Part shown: positions 29,781 through 39,993 of the stretch, piece by piece
Layout: each line of letters opens with the position of its first letter
Numbering within the stretch: the first letter of the stretch is position 1
Origin: Natranaerovirga pectinivora
Lineage (GTDB): Bacteria > Bacillota > Clostridia > Lachnospirales > DSM-24629
Direction: 5' to 3'
Length of the DNA: 64,000 bases
Assembly: GCF_004342165.1 (NCBI RefSeq)
Contig: NZ_SMAL01000007.1
Coordinates: forward strand, 121,243 to 185,242
Program-made: the position numbers and the translations under genes
Notes under the pieces: model-generated
Told to the model about the DNA's origin: nothing
The model's input: the letters and a program-made list of their open reading frames with translations, nothing else
Database searches by the model: none

Positions 29781-30167
29781 ATGGCAAAAGGTCATAGATC
29801 ACAGATAAAAAGAGCTAGAAATGAGAATAAGGATACTAGACCAAAAGCAAAGTTGTCTTTTGCTAGGGTTTCAACAACAAAAGCGGCGTTTGTTCTTGAC
29901 GCGATTAGAGGTAAAGACGTAACTAGTGCTCTTGGTATTTTAGCTTATACTCCAAGAACAGGTGCTAAATTAATAGAAAAACTATTAAAATCAGCAGTTG
30001 CAAATGCAGAAAATAATAATGGGATGAACCCAGAAAACTTATATATAGATGAATGTTATGCGGATAAAGGTCCAACTATGAAAAGAATCAGACCTAGAGC
30101 TCAAGGAAGAGCTTATAGAATTGAAAAGAAATCTAGCCATATAACAATTATTCTTAATGAGAGATAA
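29781..30167 (+). CDS. rplV: Ribosomal protein L22
   Basis: A 128-residue L22. The body has FARVSTTKAAFVLDAIRGKD. The long hairpin reaching into the exit tunnel (DKGPTMKRIRPRAQGRAY) is intact, without the deletions that give macrolide resistance. ATG 29781 follows GAAAGGAGG; the in-frame TTG at 29763 lies upstream of that site. rpsC begins 11 nt later. Confidence 0.97.
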   Translation: MAKGHRSQIKRARNENKDTRPKAKLSFARVSTTKAAFVLDAIRGKDVTSALGILAYTPRTGAKLIEKLLKSAVANAENNNGMNPENLYIDECYADKGPTMKRIRPRAQGRAYRIEKKSSHITIILNER

Positions 30168-30178
30168 GGAGGTAAAGA

Positions 30179-30835
30179 ATGGGACAAAAAGTTAATCCTC
30201 ATGGCTTAAGAGTCGGTGTTATTAAAGATTGGGATTCAAAATGGTACGCGGAGAAAGATTTCGCGGATTTACTAGTAGAAGATTATAAATTAAGAGAATA
30301 TATTAAGAAAACTTTATATACATCTGGAATTTCAAAAATTGAAATTGAAAGAGCTTCAGAAAGAGTAAAAATTTCTGTTCATACAGCTAAACCAGGTATT
30401 GTTATCGGTAGAGGTGGAAGTGCTATTGAAGAATTAAAAAATACACTTAAAACTATGACTGATAAAACAGTAATTCTTAACGTTGTAGAAATTAAAACTC
30501 CTGACAAAGATGCTCAATTAGTAGCTGAAAATGTTGCGCTTCAACTTGAGAATCGTGTATCTTTCCGTAGAGCGATGAAACAATCAATGGGAAGAACTAT
30601 GAAAACTGGAGCAAAAGGAATCAAAGTTTCTGTATCAGGTCGTTTAGGTGGGGCTGAAATGGCACGTACTGAACACTATAGTGAAGGAACTATTCCTCTT
30701 CAAACACTTCGTGCAGATATCGATTACGGTTTTGCAGAAGCTGATACAACATACGGTAAACTTGGTGTTAAAGTATGGATATATCATGGTGAAGTTCTTC
30801 CAGGTCAGGCTAAAAAGGAAGGGAGAGATAACTAA
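30179..30835 (+). CDS. rpsC: Ribosomal protein S3
   Basis: A 218-residue S3. It contains [20 protein letters not shown], the KH-domain GxxG as [11 protein letters not shown], and the C-terminal [20 protein letters not shown]. It lines the mRNA entry channel and contributes to helicase action. The stop overlaps the rplP start by one base. Confidence 0.98.
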   Translation: MGQKVNPHGLRVGVIKDWDSKWYAEKDFADLLVEDYKLREYIKKTLYTSGISKIEIERASERVKISVHTAKPGIVIGRGGSAIEELKNTLKTMTDKTVILNVVEIKTPDKDAQLVAENVALQLENRVSFRRAMKQSMGRTMKTGAKGIKVSVSGRLGGAEMARTEHYSEGTIPLQTLRADIDYGFAEADTTYGKLGVKVWIYHGEVLPGQAKKEGRDN

Positions 30836-31275
30836 TGTTAATGCCAAAAAGAGTTAAACGTCGTAAACAATTCCGTGGCAATATGCGTGGTAAAGCTCTT
30901 CGTGGTAATCAAATTACTTACGGGGAATTTGGTATTGTAGCTACGGAACCATGTTGGATTACGTCTAATCAAATAGAAGCTGCCCGTATTGCAATGACTC
31001 GTTATATCAAACGTGGTGGTAAAGTTTGGATTAAAATATTCCCAGACAAACCGGTTACAGCTAAACCAGCTGAAACTCGTATGGGATCTGGAAAAGGTTC
31101 TCCTGAGTACTGGGTAGCAGTAGTAAAACCAGGCCGTGTTATGTTTGAATTATCTGGGGTACCTGAAGAAACTGCAAGAGAGGCACTTCGTCTTGCAACT
31201 CATAAGTTACCATTAAAGTGTAAAATTGTTTCTCGTGCAGAATTAGAAGGCGGTGATATCAGTGAAAAAAACTAA
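30835..31275 (+). CDS. rplP: Ribosomal protein L16
   Basis: A 146-residue L16. It starts [15 protein letters not shown] and contains [20 protein letters not shown] and [19 protein letters not shown]. It organises the A-site side of the 50S subunit. Its 3' end overlaps the rpmC start by 14 bases. Confidence 0.98.
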   Translation: MLMPKRVKRRKQFRGNMRGKALRGNQITYGEFGIVATEPCWITSNQIEAARIAMTRYIKRGGKVWIKIFPDKPVTAKPAETRMGSGKGSPEYWVAVVKPGRVMFELSGVPEETAREALRLATHKLPLKCKIVSRAELEGGDISEKN

Positions 31276-31471
31276 GTTTGTAGAAGAAGTTAACGGAAAA
31301 TCAACAACTGAACTTAGAAAAGATTTAGTAGCTGCTAAGAAAGAATTGTTTAATTTAAGATTTCAGAACGCAACTAATCAACTTGATAATACAAGTAGAA
31401 TAAAAGAAGTTAGAACGAATATCGCAAGAATTCAAACAATTATCACTGAGAAAGCAAAGGCTGCAGAGTAA
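31262..31471 (+). CDS. rpmC: Ribosomal protein L29
   Basis: A 69-residue helical L29 ([38 protein letters not shown]). GTG 31262 is preferred because AAGGCGGTG lies 7 nt before it inside rplP; GTG 31253 is part of that site. It sits at the tunnel exit beside L23. rpsQ follows after 22 nt. Confidence 0.93.
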   Translation: MKKTKFVEEVNGKSTTELRKDLVAAKKELFNLRFQNATNQLDNTSRIKEVRTNIARIQTIITEKAKAAE

Positions 31472-31493
31472 AATCCGGAAGGGAGGAATAAAC

Positions 31494-31751
31494 ATGTCAG
31501 ATAGAAACCTTAGGAAAATGCGTACAGGTAAAGTTGTTAGTGATAAAATGGATAAAACTGTTGTAGTAGCAGTAGAACGTAGTGTAAAACATCCATTATA
31601 CAAAAAAGTAGTAAAAAGAACATACAAATTAAAAGCACACGACGAAAATAATGAATGTCGTATCGGAGATAGAGTAAGAGTAATGGAAACAAGACCATTA
31701 TCAAAACAAAAAAGATGGAGACTTGTAGAAATTATGGAGAGAGCAAAATAA
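31494..31751 (+). CDS. rpsQ: Ribosomal protein S17
   Basis: An 85-residue OB-fold S17: [39 protein letters not shown] and [19 protein letters not shown]. It is a primary 16S rRNA-binding protein of the 30S body. GGGAGG precedes the ATG. Confidence 0.98.
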   Translation: MSDRNLRKMRTGKVVSDKMDKTVVVAVERSVKHPLYKKVVKRTYKLKAHDENNECRIGDRVRVMETRPLSKQKRWRLVEIMERAK

Positions 31752-31778
31752 TTTCTTTGCTGAAAGGAGGTTTAATCT

Positions 31779-32147
31779 ATGGTTCAACAAGAATCGAGAC
31801 TTAGAGTTGCTGATAACACTGGTGCTAAAGAAATTCTTTGTATTAGAGTGTTAGGTGGATCAACTAGAAGATATGCTAACGTTGGTGATGTAATCGTTGC
31901 TTCTGTTAAAGATGCAACACCAGGTGGTGTTGTAAAAAAAGGTGACGTTGTTAAAGCTGTAGTTGTAAGAACAAGAAAAGGTGTACGTCGTAAAGATGGA
32001 TCATACATTAAGTTCGATGAGAACGCAGCAGTTATTATAAAAGATGATAAAAACCCAAGAGGAACACGTATTTTTGGTCCTGTTGCTAGAGAATTAAGAG
32101 AAAAATCATATATGAAAATATTATCATTAGCTCCAGAAGTATTATAA
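31779..32147 (+). CDS. rplN: Ribosomal protein L14
   Basis: A 122-residue L14: [39 protein letters not shown] and [20 protein letters not shown]. It forms an intersubunit bridge with 16S rRNA and is the docking site of the silencing factor RsfS. AAAGGAGG precedes the ATG. Confidence 0.98.
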   Translation: MVQQESRLRVADNTGAKEILCIRVLGGSTRRYANVGDVIVASVKDATPGGVVKKGDVVKAVVVRTRKGVRRKDGSYIKFDENAAVIIKDDKNPRGTRIFGPVARELREKSYMKILSLAPEVL

Positions 32148-32160
32148 GGAGGTGTAACTT

Positions 32161-32487
32161 GTGGCAAAAATGAAAATCAAATCAGGTGATACAGTTCGTA
32201 TTATTGCTGGTAAAGATAAAGGTAAAGAAGGCAAAATTATTAAAGTAGATAAAAAGAGCGAACGTGTTTTCGTTGAAGGCGCAAACATGATCACTAAGCA
32301 CGCTAAACCAAGTGCGGCAAATCAACAAGGTGGAATCATTCAACAAGAAGGTGCAATCCACGCGTCTAACGTAATGTATGTTCATAAAAACAAACCTGTT
32401 AGACTTGGAGTAAAAGAAGTTGAAGGAAAAAATGGCCAAGTGAAAAGAGTAAGATTTGCTAAGTCTACTGGAGAAGTTATAGATTAA
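32161..32487 (+). CDS. rplX: Ribosomal protein L24
   Basis: A 108-residue L24 with a KOW motif near the start ([20 protein letters not shown]). It begins at GTG 32161 with AAGGAGGTG upstream. It is an early assembly initiator for 23S rRNA near the exit tunnel. It lies 13 nt after rplN. Confidence 0.97.
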   Translation: MAKMKIKSGDTVRIIAGKDKGKEGKIIKVDKKSERVFVEGANMITKHAKPSAANQQGGIIQQEGAIHASNVMYVHKNKPVRLGVKEVEGKNGQVKRVRFAKSTGEVID

Positions 32488-32509
32488 AACAGGAGAGGAG
32501 GTCATTTAA

Positions 32510-33049
32510 TTGAGTAGAATTAAAGAAATATATAATACTGAAATTATTGACGCTATGGTTAAAAAATTCGGTTACAATAATAAATTAGCTGTACCTAAAA
32601 TTGAAAAAATCGTTATCAATATGGGTGTTGGTGAAGCAAAAGATAATGCAAAAGCATTAGAAGGCGCTTTAAAAGATTTAGAAACTATCTCTGGACAAAA
32701 ACCTGTAACGACTAAAGCTAAAAAATCAGTTGCAGCATTCAAGTTAAGAGAAGGAATGCCAATTGGTGCTAAAGTAACACTAAGAGGACAAAAAATGTAT
32801 GACTTTATTGATCGTTTAATAAATTTATCATTACCTCGTGTACGTGACTTTAGAGGTGTTAACCCAAATGCATTTGATGGTAGAGGAAACTATGCATTAG
32901 GTATCAAAGAACAATTAATTTTCCCTGAAATAGAGTATGATAAAATCGATAAAATCAGAGGAATGGATATTATATTTGTTACTACAGCACAATCAGACGA
33001 AGAAGCACGTGAACTGTTAACATTATTTGGTATGCCATTCACAAAATAG
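32510..33049 (+). CDS. rplE: Ribosomal protein L5
   Basis: A 179-residue L5 starting at TTG 32510 after GAGAGGAGG. It contains [37 protein letters not shown] and the end [20 protein letters not shown]. It binds 5S rRNA and contacts S13 and the P-site tRNA. The length is normal. Confidence 0.98.
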   Translation: MSRIKEIYNTEIIDAMVKKFGYNNKLAVPKIEKIVINMGVGEAKDNAKALEGALKDLETISGQKPVTTKAKKSVAAFKLREGMPIGAKVTLRGQKMYDFIDRLINLSLPRVRDFRGVNPNAFDGRGNYALGIKEQLIFPEIEYDKIDKIRGMDIIFVTTAQSDEEARELLTLFGMPFTK

Positions 33050-33063
33050 TTAGGAGGGATTCC

Positions 33064-33249
33064 ATGGCAAAAAAGGCGATGAAAATCAAACAACAACGTG
33101 AACCTAAGTTTTCAACACAAGCTTATAGCCGTTGTAGAATCTGTGGTCGTCCACATGCATATTTAAGAAAATATGGTATTTGCAGAATCTGTTTCCGCGA
33201 ATTAGCCTATAAAGGACAAATTCCAGGAGTTAAAAAAGCAAGCTGGTAA
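33064..33249 (+). CDS. rpsN: Ribosomal protein S14, zinc type
   Basis: A 61-residue short S14. The two CxxC pairs, in CRICGRPH and CRICFRE, form a zinc site, so this is the standard housekeeping form; a zinc-free paralogue is not in the window. It belongs to the 30S head. AGGAGGG precedes the ATG. Confidence 0.98.
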   Translation: MAKKAMKIKQQREPKFSTQAYSRCRICGRPHAYLRKYGICRICFRELAYKGQIPGVKKASW

Positions 33250-33278
33250 TAGTGATATAAAGGAAGGAGGCAATATCA

Positions 33279-33680
33279 ATGACAATGAGCGATCCAATTG
33301 CAGATATGCTTACAAGAATTCGTAATGCTAATATAGCAAAACACGATACAGTAGACGTACCTGCATCAAAAATAAAAGTAGCTATTGCAGATATTCTTCA
33401 AAAGGAAGGTTACGTAAAAAATTACGAACTAATTGAAGATGCACATGTAAAAACAATACGTATTAAATTAAAATACGGTAGAGATAAAAGTGAAAAAGTT
33501 ATTACAGGAATCAAAAGAATTTCAAAACCTGGTTTAAGAGTTTATGCAGGTAAAGATGAATTACCAAGAGTTTTAGGTGGACTTGGAACTGCAATAATTT
33601 CAACTAACAAAGGTGTTATTAGCGATAAAGAAGCTAGACAACAAAACGTTGGTGGAGAAGTTATAGCATTCATTTGGTAA
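33279..33680 (+). CDS. rpsH: Ribosomal protein S8
   Basis: A 133-residue S8: [20 protein letters not shown] at the start and the C-terminal [20 protein letters not shown]. It binds the central domain of 16S rRNA and in E. coli represses the spc operon. GGAGG lies 9 nt before the ATG. Confidence 0.98.
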   Translation: MTMSDPIADMLTRIRNANIAKHDTVDVPASKIKVAIADILQKEGYVKNYELIEDAHVKTIRIKLKYGRDKSEKVITGIKRISKPGLRVYAGKDELPRVLGGLGTAIISTNKGVISDKEARQQNVGGEVIAFIW

Positions 33681-33714
33681 TTAATACAACTGTTAATTAT
33701 AAGGAGGTGTATTT

Positions 33715-34257
33715 ATGTCACGTATTGGTAAAATGCCAGTAGAAATACCTGCAGGAGTAGAAGTGAAAATTGCAGAAGATAACAAAGTGACAGTTAAAGG
33801 TTCTAAAGGAACCTTAGAAAAACAGTTACCAGTAGAAATGAGCGTTAAAGTTGAAGACAATCAAATAGTGGTAACAAGACCTAATGATTTAAAAAGAATG
33901 AAGTCTTTACACGGATTAACAAGAACTTTAGTAGCAAACATGGTTGAAGGTGTATCAAACGGATACCAAAAAATTCTTGAAATCAATGGTGTTGGATATA
34001 GAGCGGCAAAACAAGGCAATAAATTAGTATTATCTTTAGGATACTCTCATCCAGTTGAGATGGAAGACCCAGAAGGTATTGAAACTGTTTTAGAAGGACA
34101 AAACAAAATCTTTGTTAAAGGAATTGACAAAGAAAGAGTTGGTCAATTTGCAGCAGAAATTCGTTTTAAGAGACCACCAGAGCCTTACAAAGGTAAAGGG
34201 ATTAAGTACTCTGACGAAGTAATCAGACGTAAAGAAGGAAAAACAGGTAAGAAATAG
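33715..34257 (+). CDS. rplF: Ribosomal protein L6
   Basis: A 180-residue L6 with two similar domains: [18 protein letters not shown], and the C-terminal [19 protein letters not shown], the usual L6 signature. It supports the factor-binding site near the sarcin-ricin loop. AAGGAGGTG precedes the ATG. Confidence 0.98.
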   Translation: MSRIGKMPVEIPAGVEVKIAEDNKVTVKGSKGTLEKQLPVEMSVKVEDNQIVVTRPNDLKRMKSLHGLTRTLVANMVEGVSNGYQKILEINGVGYRAAKQGNKLVLSLGYSHPVEMEDPEGIETVLEGQNKIFVKGIDKERVGQFAAEIRFKRPPEPYKGKGIKYSDEVIRRKEGKTGKK

Positions 34258-34275
34258 TAAAGGGGTGAAAACCAC

Positions 34276-34644
34276 ATGATCAATAAGCCATCAAGAGTAT
34301 TGAATCGTCAAAAAAAGCATAGAAAATTACGTCATAATATCGTTGGAACAGCTACTAAGCCACGTTTAGCGGTATACAGAAGTAATGATAATATATATGC
34401 TCAAGTTATTGATGACATCGCAGGACATACATTAGTGGCTGCTTCAACAGTTGAAAAAGAAATCAAAGGTAAACTTGATAAAACAAACAATGTAGAAGCT
34501 GCAAATGTTGTTGGAGAAATCGTAGCTAAAAGAGCGTTAGATAAAGGCATTACAAAAGTAGTATTTGATAGAGGCGGATTTATTTATCACGGAAAGATCA
34601 AAGCATTAGCAGATGCAGCAAGAGAAGCTGGTCTAGAATTTTAA
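34276..34644 (+). CDS. rplR: Ribosomal protein L18
   Basis: A 122-residue L18. It contains [40 protein letters not shown] and the end [20 protein letters not shown]. It binds 5S rRNA together with L5. It is 18 nt after rplF. Confidence 0.98.
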   Translation: MINKPSRVLNRQKKHRKLRHNIVGTATKPRLAVYRSNDNIYAQVIDDIAGHTLVAASTVEKEIKGKLDKTNNVEAANVVGEIVAKRALDKGITKVVFDRGGFIYHGKIKALADAAREAGLEF

Positions 34645-34660
34645 GCAAGGAGGGAAAATA

Positions 34661-35170
34661 ATGAACCGTACAAAAATTGATGCTAGCAAATTAGAGCTAA
34701 AGGAAAGAGTAGTATCAATCAAACGTGTAACTAAAGTAGTTAAAGGTGGACGTAATTTCCGTTTTGCTGCTTTAGTAGTTGTTGGAGACGAGAACGGTCA
34801 CGTTGGTGCAGGACTTGGTAAAGCAACAGAAATTCCTGATGCAATACGTAAAGGTATTGAAGATGCTAAGAAAAAACTTATCAAGGTAACTTTAGATGAT
34901 AATGGAAGTATTACTCATGATTATCAAGGAGACTTTGGTAGTGCATCTGTATTATTAAAAAGAGCTCCTGAAGGTACTGGAGTTATTGCTGGTGGACCAG
35001 CACGTGCCGTGCTTGAGTTAGCAGGTATAAAAAACATTCGTACTAAATCTTTAGGGTCAAATAACAAGCAAAACGTTGTTATTGCAACAATTGCAGGTTT
35101 AAGACAATTAAAAACTCCAGAAGAAGTAGCTAAACTTAGAGGTAAATCCGTAGAAGAGCTATTAGGGTAG
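34661..35170 (+). CDS. rpsE: Ribosomal protein S5
   Basis: A 169-residue S5. The N-terminal dsRBD-like domain has [19 protein letters not shown] and [20 protein letters not shown]; the C-terminal domain has [20 protein letters not shown]. It takes part in decoding accuracy (ram site) and mRNA unwinding. The spectinomycin loop region looks normal. Confidence 0.98.
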   Translation: MNRTKIDASKLELKERVVSIKRVTKVVKGGRNFRFAALVVVGDENGHVGAGLGKATEIPDAIRKGIEDAKKKLIKVTLDDNGSITHDYQGDFGSASVLLKRAPEGTGVIAGGPARAVLELAGIKNIRTKSLGSNNKQNVVIATIAGLRQLKTPEEVAKLRGKSVEELLG

Positions 35171-35182
35171 GGAGGTCGTAAT

Positions 35183-35365
35183 ATGGCTAGTAAATTAAAA
35201 ATTACTTTAGTTAAGTCTACAATAGGTGCAATTCCTAAACACAGAGCTACAGCTGAAGCTTTAGGACTTACTAAATTAAATAAAACAGTAGAACAACAAG
35301 ATAATGCTGCAATAAGAGGTATGGTTCAAAAAATCAACCACTTAGTAAAAGTAGAAGAAATTTAA
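35183..35365 (+). CDS. rpmD: Ribosomal protein L30
   Basis: A 60-residue L30: KLKITLVKSTIGAIPKHRA, ALGLTKLNKTVEQQDNAAIR and the end GMVQKINHLVKVEEI. It has its usual place between rpsE and rplO. GGGAGG precedes the ATG. Confidence 0.97.
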   Translation: MASKLKITLVKSTIGAIPKHRATAEALGLTKLNKTVEQQDNAAIRGMVQKINHLVKVEEI

Positions 35366-35394
35366 TAAAAATCTCGTAGCAAGGAGGTGTTAAC

Positions 35395-35835
35395 ATGAAT
35401 TTGACAGAATTAAAACCAGCTGAAGGTTCTAGAGAAAGTAACTTCAGAAGAGGTCGTGGACACGGATCCGGTAATGGTAAAACGGCAGGTAAAGGTCATA
35501 AAGGTCAAAATGCTCGTTCAGGTGGTGGTGTAAGACCAGGATTTGAAGGGGGCCAAATGCCTTTATATAGAAGAATACCTAAACGAGGATTCAACAACAG
35601 AAACACAAGAGAAATTATCGGTATCAATGTAGAGGTACTAAACGTATTCGATAATGACGCTGTTGTTACAGTTGATCTTCTTAAAGAACAAGGTATTATC
35701 AATAACCCTAAAGATGGTGTTAAAATCCTTGGAAACGGTGAGTTAACAAAAAAATTGACAGTTAAAGTAAACGCATTCAGTAATACTGCTAAAGAAAAAA
35801 TAGAAGCCGCTGGCGGGAAGGCTGAGGTGATTTAA
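35395..35835 (+). CDS. rplO: Ribosomal protein L15
   Basis: A 146-residue L15 with the glycine-rich N-terminal arm ([38 protein letters not shown]) and a C-terminal globular domain ending [12 protein letters not shown]. It is a late 50S assembly protein. secY begins 1 nt after its stop. Confidence 0.98.
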   Translation: MNLTELKPAEGSRESNFRRGRGHGSGNGKTAGKGHKGQNARSGGGVRPGFEGGQMPLYRRIPKRGFNNRNTREIIGINVEVLNVFDNDAVVTVDLLKEQGIINNPKDGVKILGNGELTKKLTVKVNAFSNTAKEKIEAAGGKAEVI

Positions 35836-35836
35836 T

Positions 35837-37120
35837 ATGTTTAAAACACTTCGAAATGCATATAAAATACCTGATTTAAGAAAAAGATTAATGTATACTT
35901 TAATGATGTTAGTAGTAATACGCCTAGGTGCTGTAATTCCAGTACCAGGCGTAGACGCTAGCATTATAAAAAATTGGTTTGACACACAAAATGAAATGTT
36001 TAGTTTATTTGATGCAATGACAGGTGGTGCTTTTGCAGATATGTCATTATTTGCAATGGGGATCATACCTTACATTACTGCTTCAATCATAATGAATTTA
36101 CTTACAATAGCTATTCCTAAGTTAGAAGAGATTCAAAAAGAAGATGAAGATGGAAGACAAAAAATCAATAAGTATACTAGATATTTAACTGTAGCATTAG
36201 CATTAATCCAATCAACAGCTACAGCAATCGGTTTTGGTCGTGGTGGATTAATTAGACCATATAATACATTTAACGTATTAGTATTCATACTAGCGACAAC
36301 AGCAGGTACTGCATTACTTATGTGGATTGGTGAGAGAATTACTGAAAAAGGAATTGGTAATGGTATTTCACTAATTATTTTAATAAACATATTATCACGT
36401 TTACCTATAGATATTAGAATAGTTTATAATCAAATTATTTTAGGAAATGAACTTATTGTTAATATACTTCTAATAACATTAGTTTTAGCTGTTTTTATTG
36501 CTATGGTAGCTTTCGTTGTTGCATTACAAGTTGGAGAAAGAAGAATACCAGTTCAATATGCTAAAAAAATGCAAGGAAGAAAAGCTGTAGGGGGACAATC
36601 AACACATATACCATTAAAAGTTAACACGGCAGGTGTTATTCCTGTAATCTTTGCTTCATCACTTCTTCAGTTCCCAGCTGTAATCAGACGGTTTTTTCCA
36701 GGGGAGCCTGCAGGTTTTTGGGCAAGATTTTTTGACTTTATAAATTATACAAACTGGACAGGTGCAATTCTATATGCTGTACTTATTATATTCTTTGCTT
36801 ACTTCTATACTTCAATAACATTTAATCCTATTGAAGTTGCAAACAATATGAAGAAAAACGGTGGGTTTGTACCAGGTATTAGACCAGGAAAACCAACAAT
36901 TGATTATTTAAATAAAATAGTTAATAATATAGTATTAGTAGGAGCTCTTGGGTTAACTATAATAGCGATTATACCAATTATTGTACAAGGTGCATATGCC
37001 TTACAAATTTCATTTTTAGGTACGTCATTAATTATCGTAGTTGGTGTTGCTCTTGAAACGGTTAAACAAATAGAAGCTCAGATGCTAATGCGTCACTATA
37101 AAGGGTTCTTAAAATCTTAA
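35837..37120 (+). CDS. secY: Preprotein translocase subunit SecY
   Basis: A 427-residue ten-helix membrane channel. It contains AYKIPDLRKRLMYTLMMLVV at the start, the plug/second-helix region with MGIIPYITASIIMN, QVGERRIPVQYAKKMQGRK in a cytoplasmic loop, and FTSITFNP-like motifs later. With SecE (7481) it exports or inserts proteins. It closes the spc ribosomal block; a structured hairpin separates it from adk. Confidence 0.98.
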   Translation: MFKTLRNAYKIPDLRKRLMYTLMMLVVIRLGAVIPVPGVDASIIKNWFDTQNEMFSLFDAMTGGAFADMSLFAMGIIPYITASIIMNLLTIAIPKLEEIQKEDEDGRQKINKYTRYLTVALALIQSTATAIGFGRGGLIRPYNTFNVLVFILATTAGTALLMWIGERITEKGIGNGISLIILINILSRLPIDIRIVYNQIILGNELIVNILLITLVLAVFIAMVAFVVALQVGERRIPVQYAKKMQGRKAVGGQSTHIPLKVNTAGVIPVIFASSLLQFPAVIRRFFPGEPAGFWARFFDFINYTNWTGAILYAVLIIFFAYFYTSITFNPIEVANNMKKNGGFVPGIRPGKPTIDYLNKIVNNIVLVGALGLTIIAIIPIIVQGAYALQISFLGTSLIIVVGVALETVKQIEAQMLMRHYKGFLKS

Positions 37121-37186
37121 AAAACATAGTCGAGGATCGAAAATTTTATTTTCGGTACTCGACATCATACCATGTTTATGTTTTTT
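37119..37186 (+). terminator. Long structured hairpin between secY and adk
   Basis: An outer arm AAAAAACATA (37119-37128) pairs with TATGTTTTTT (37177-37186). Inside are GTCGAG (37129-37134)/CTCGAC (37158-37163) and CGAAAAT (37138-37144)/ATTTTCG (37148-37154). The T-rich arm suggests a terminator or attenuator limiting read-through into adk-map-infA. Confidence 0.6.
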
Positions 37187-37215
37187 ATATTCTATTTGAA
37201 TTACATGCATAAATG

Positions 37216-37244
37216 TGGCAATAATGGTAATAGATTATTATAAT
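37216..37244 (+). promoter_or_regulatory. Possible adk promoter
   Basis: A perfect TATAAT (37239-37244) with only a weak TGGCAA (37216-37221) 17 nt upstream. Plausible as the restart promoter after the hairpin. Confidence 0.4.
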
Positions 37245-37269
37245 GCCCTTAATAGCGTGGAGGTAGAAA

Positions 37270-37902
37270 ATGAGAATTATTATGTTAGGAGCACCTGGCG
37301 CTGGTAAAGGTACTCAAGCTAAAAAAATAGCTGATAAATATCAATTGCCACATATTTCAACTGGTGATATATTTAGGGCTAATATTAAAAATGAAACAGA
37401 AATTGGGTTAAAAGCAAAAGAATATATGGATAAAGGACTTCTTGTTCCAGATCAAGTTGTTGTTGATCTTGTAGCAGATAGATTATTAAATGATGATTGT
37501 AAAAAAGGTTATATTTTAGATGGATTCCCAAGAACAACGCCTCAAGCCATTGCTCTTGATGAAGCTGTTGAAAGTATAGATTATGCAATCAACATAGAAG
37601 TTCCTGATTCTGAAATACTCAATAGAATGTCAGGAAGAAGAGTATGTTTATCCTGTGGAGCAACTTATCACATTGAAAGTAATCCAACTAAGGAAGAAGG
37701 TACTTGTGACGTTTGTGGTAGTGAAGTCGTTCAAAGAGACGACGATCAAGAAGAGACAGTTATAAAAAGATTAAGTGTTTATCATGAACAAACACAACCT
37801 TTAATTGACTACTATTCTGAAAAAGGAATTGTAGTGAATGTTGATGGAACTAAGATAATGGATGATGTAACTGAGGATATTATTAAAATTTTAGGAGCGT
37901 AA
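37270..37902 (+). CDS. adk: Adenylate kinase
   Basis: A 210-residue adenylate kinase interconverting ATP+AMP and 2 ADP. It contains the P-loop [11 protein letters not shown], an AMP-binding region with [23 protein letters not shown], and a long lid holding a four-cysteine zinc site (CLSCG and CDVCG). The zinc-lid form is common in Gram-positive bacteria. RBS GTGGAGG precedes the ATG. map follows after 4 nt. Confidence 0.98.
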   Translation: MRIIMLGAPGAGKGTQAKKIADKYQLPHISTGDIFRANIKNETEIGLKAKEYMDKGLLVPDQVVVDLVADRLLNDDCKKGYILDGFPRTTPQAIALDEAVESIDYAINIEVPDSEILNRMSGRRVCLSCGATYHIESNPTKEEGTCDVCGSEVVQRDDDQEETVIKRLSVYHEQTQPLIDYYSEKGIVVNVDGTKIMDDVTEDIIKILGA

Positions 37903-37906
37903 TAAT

Positions 37907-38659
37907 ATGCCTATTTCTATAAAATCAAAAAATGAAATCGAACTAATGAGAGAAGCTGGCTTAATTGTTGCTAAGACTCATGAGTTACTAAAAAAAACTA
38001 GTGAACCAGGTATTTCTACTTGGGAATTAGATAAAATAGCTGAAGACTTTATAAAAAGTCATAATGCAACCCCGTCTTTTAAAGGATATATGGGTTATCC
38101 AGCATCAATATGTGCATCTATCAATAATGAGGTAGTACATGGGATACCTAGCAAGAATAGAATCTTAAAAGATGGAGATATAATATCTATTGATATTGGG
38201 GCTTTTTATAATGGATATCACGGTGATGCTGCAAGAACTTTAGCTATTGGAAACATTAGTGATGAAGCAAGTAAACTCATTAAAGTAACAGAAGAAAGTT
38301 TTTATAAAGGCATAGAATTAGCTAAAGAAGGATGTCACCTCTTTGAAATATCTGCAGCCATCCAAACATATGTTGAAGCTTATGGATATTCTGTTGTTCG
38401 AGATTTGGTAGGTCATGGTATTGGTCGTAAACTACATGAAGAACCTCAAATACCTAACTTTAAGCAAAAGGGTAGAGGCCCTAAGCTAGAAGCTGGCATG
38501 GTTTTAGCAATAGAACCAATGATCAATATGGGTCGTTATGAGGTGCGTTGGCTTGACGATGATTGGACAGTTGTAACAATGGATGGTTCTTTATCAGCTC
38601 ACTACGAAAATACAGTGCTTATTACAGAAGAAGGCTATGAACTTCTTACAGTACTATAG
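37907..38659 (+). CDS. map: Methionine aminopeptidase, type I
   Basis: A 250-residue MetAP removing the start methionine from new proteins. It contains [16 protein letters not shown] and the metal ligands in [16 protein letters not shown] (two Asp), [12 protein letters not shown] (His), AIEPM (Glu) and [11 protein letters not shown] (Glu). It lacks the SH3-like N-terminal extension. Its place between adk and infA is conserved in Firmicutes. Confidence 0.98.
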   Translation: MPISIKSKNEIELMREAGLIVAKTHELLKKTSEPGISTWELDKIAEDFIKSHNATPSFKGYMGYPASICASINNEVVHGIPSKNRILKDGDIISIDIGAFYNGYHGDAARTLAIGNISDEASKLIKVTEESFYKGIELAKEGCHLFEISAAIQTYVEAYGYSVVRDLVGHGIGRKLHEEPQIPNFKQKGRGPKLEAGMVLAIEPMINMGRYEVRWLDDDWTVVTMDGSLSAHYENTVLITEEGYELLTVL

Positions 38660-38672
38660 CAGGGGTGAGAAT

Positions 38673-38942
38673 ATGGAAAACTTTCAAATTGGTCAAATTA
38701 TAAAATCAAAAGCAGGTAGAGACAAAGATAGGTTATTCGTTATTATTGATATAAAAGGTGAGTATGTCTATTTGGTTGATGGTAATTTAAGAAAGTTAGA
38801 AAAACCAAAGATGAAGAAAATTAAGCATATTCAACCGACAAATAACATTGTAGAATCCATACAAGAAAAAATTATCAATGACCAAAAGATTTTAAATGCA
38901 GAAATAAGAAAAACCATACAGCTTTTTCAAACAGAAAATTAG
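38673..38942 (+). CDS. KOW-domain RNA-binding protein (L14e-like)
   Basis: An 89-residue protein. The N-terminus ([20 protein letters not shown] ... [15 protein letters not shown]) resembles the KOW/SH3 fold of L14e/L6e/L27e-like proteins; the C-terminal 30 residues are helical and charged. The gene is regularly found between map and infA in Clostridia. The start is ATG 38673 behind GGGGTGAG; an upstream start inside map is rejected. It is probably a ribosome- or RNA-associated factor; the function is not known. Confidence 0.8.
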   Translation: MENFQIGQIIKSKAGRDKDRLFVIIDIKGEYVYLVDGNLRKLEKPKMKKIKHIQPTNNIVESIQEKIINDQKILNAEIRKTIQLFQTEN

Positions 38943-38958
38943 TAAGGAGGTTGTTCGT

Positions 38959-39177
38959 TTGTCAAAGAAAGACGTCATAGAAGTAGAAGGAACTGTACTA
39001 GAGAAATTACCTAATGCAATGTTCCAAGTAGAATTAGAAAATGGTCATAAAGTTTTAGCACATATAAGTGGAAAGTTAAGAATGAATTTTATTAGAATCC
39101 TCCCTGGGGATAAAGTAACTATTGAAATGTCACCTTATGATTTAACTAAAGGAAGAATTATTTGGAGAGATAAGTAA
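38959..39177 (+). CDS. infA: Translation initiation factor IF-1
   Basis: A 72-residue OB-fold IF-1 starting at TTG 38959 behind AAGGAGG. It contains [39 protein letters not shown] and [12 protein letters not shown]. It blocks the A site during initiation. rpmJ follows with its own promoter. Confidence 0.98.
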   Translation: MSKKDVIEVEGTVLEKLPNAMFQVELENGHKVLAHISGKLRMNFIRILPGDKVTIEMSPYDLTKGRIIWRDK

Positions 39178-39185
39178 TAAAATAG

Positions 39186-39214
39186 TTGAAAAATAGCTAA
39201 TAAAATGATAGAAT
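39186..39214 (+). promoter_or_regulatory. rpmJ promoter
   Basis: TTGAAA (39186-39191), a 17-nt spacer, TAGAAT (39209-39214), 50 nt before rpmJ. Confidence 0.6.
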
Positions 39215-39263
39215 ACTCAAGGCACTTGTGTTAAACGGACTTTCATTGAAAGGAGAGATTATA

Positions 39264-39377
39264 GTGAAGGTTAGAGCATCCGTTAAACCGATCTGTGAAA
39301 AATGTAAAATCATCAAGAGAAAAGGTAGAATTAGGGTTATATGTGAAAACCCAAAACACAAACAAAAACAAGGTTAA
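39264..39377 (+). CDS. rpmJ: Ribosomal protein L36
   Basis: A 37-residue L36 beginning at GTG 39264 with GAAAGGAGAG upstream: [20 protein letters not shown] and on to a C/H pair in [12 protein letters not shown]. The three Cys and one His form the zinc site, so it is the housekeeping form. It sits in the usual infA-rpmJ-rpsM order. Confidence 0.96.
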   Translation: MKVRASVKPICEKCKIIKRKGRIRVICENPKHKQKQG

Positions 39378-39428
39378 TTTTGATACAAATTTTCTAGTGT
39401 AAAAACGTAAAAATAAGTAAAAAAAACC

Positions 39429-39457
39429 TTGCAAATTATATGGTATTACTATATAAT
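39429..39457 (+). promoter_or_regulatory. Promoter of rpsM-rpsK-rpsD-rpoA-rplQ
   Basis: TTGCAA (39429-39434), a 17-nt spacer, perfect TATAAT (39452-39457). It leaves a leader of about 140 nt (GGCTGCAGCGAAACACTTGG within it) that may carry ribosomal-protein control, possibly by S4. Confidence 0.8.
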
Positions 39458-39603
39458 TAATATTTGTGTAAATATAATAAAAGCGGCTGCAGCGAAACAC
39501 TTGGTATAGTTGTACTAGGTGGGGATAATGCTGATAGAAGATAAATGATTCATATTACAATTAAGTATCTAGAATATTCATTCAATGGAGGTGTAAAGTA
39601 AAC

Positions 39604-39972
39604 ATGGCTCGTATTGCTGGTGTTGATTTACCAAGAGAAAAACGTGTAGAAATCGGCCTTACCTACATTTATGGTATCGGAAGAGTAAGCTCTGTTCGTA
39701 TTTTAAATGAAGCAGGTATCGATGTTAATACTCGTGTTAGAGATTTAACTGATGAAGAAGTAGCAAAAATCCGTGAAATCATTGATAAATCGCAAATGGT
39801 TGAAGGGGATTTAAGAAGAGAAATAGCCCTTAACATCAAAAGATTACAAGAAATCGGATGTTATCGTGGAATTCGTCATAGAAGAGGACTTCCAGTTCGT
39901 GGTCAAAAAACTAAGACTAATGCAAGAACTAGAAAAGGTCCAAGAAGAACAGTAGCTAATAAGAAAAAATAA
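39604..39972 (+). CDS. rpsM: Ribosomal protein S13
   Basis: A 122-residue S13: [20 protein letters not shown], the helix-hairpin-helix [11 protein letters not shown] and the basic tail [17 protein letters not shown]. It contacts P-site tRNA and L5. It is the first gene of the alpha operon. GGAGGTG precedes the ATG. Confidence 0.98.
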   Translation: MARIAGVDLPREKRVEIGLTYIYGIGRVSSVRILNEAGIDVNTRVRDLTDEEVAKIREIIDKSQMVEGDLRREIALNIKRLQEIGCYRGIRHRRGLPVRGQKTKTNARTRKGPRRTVANKKK

Positions 39973-39993
39973 CCCATAAGGGAGGTTTGATGA

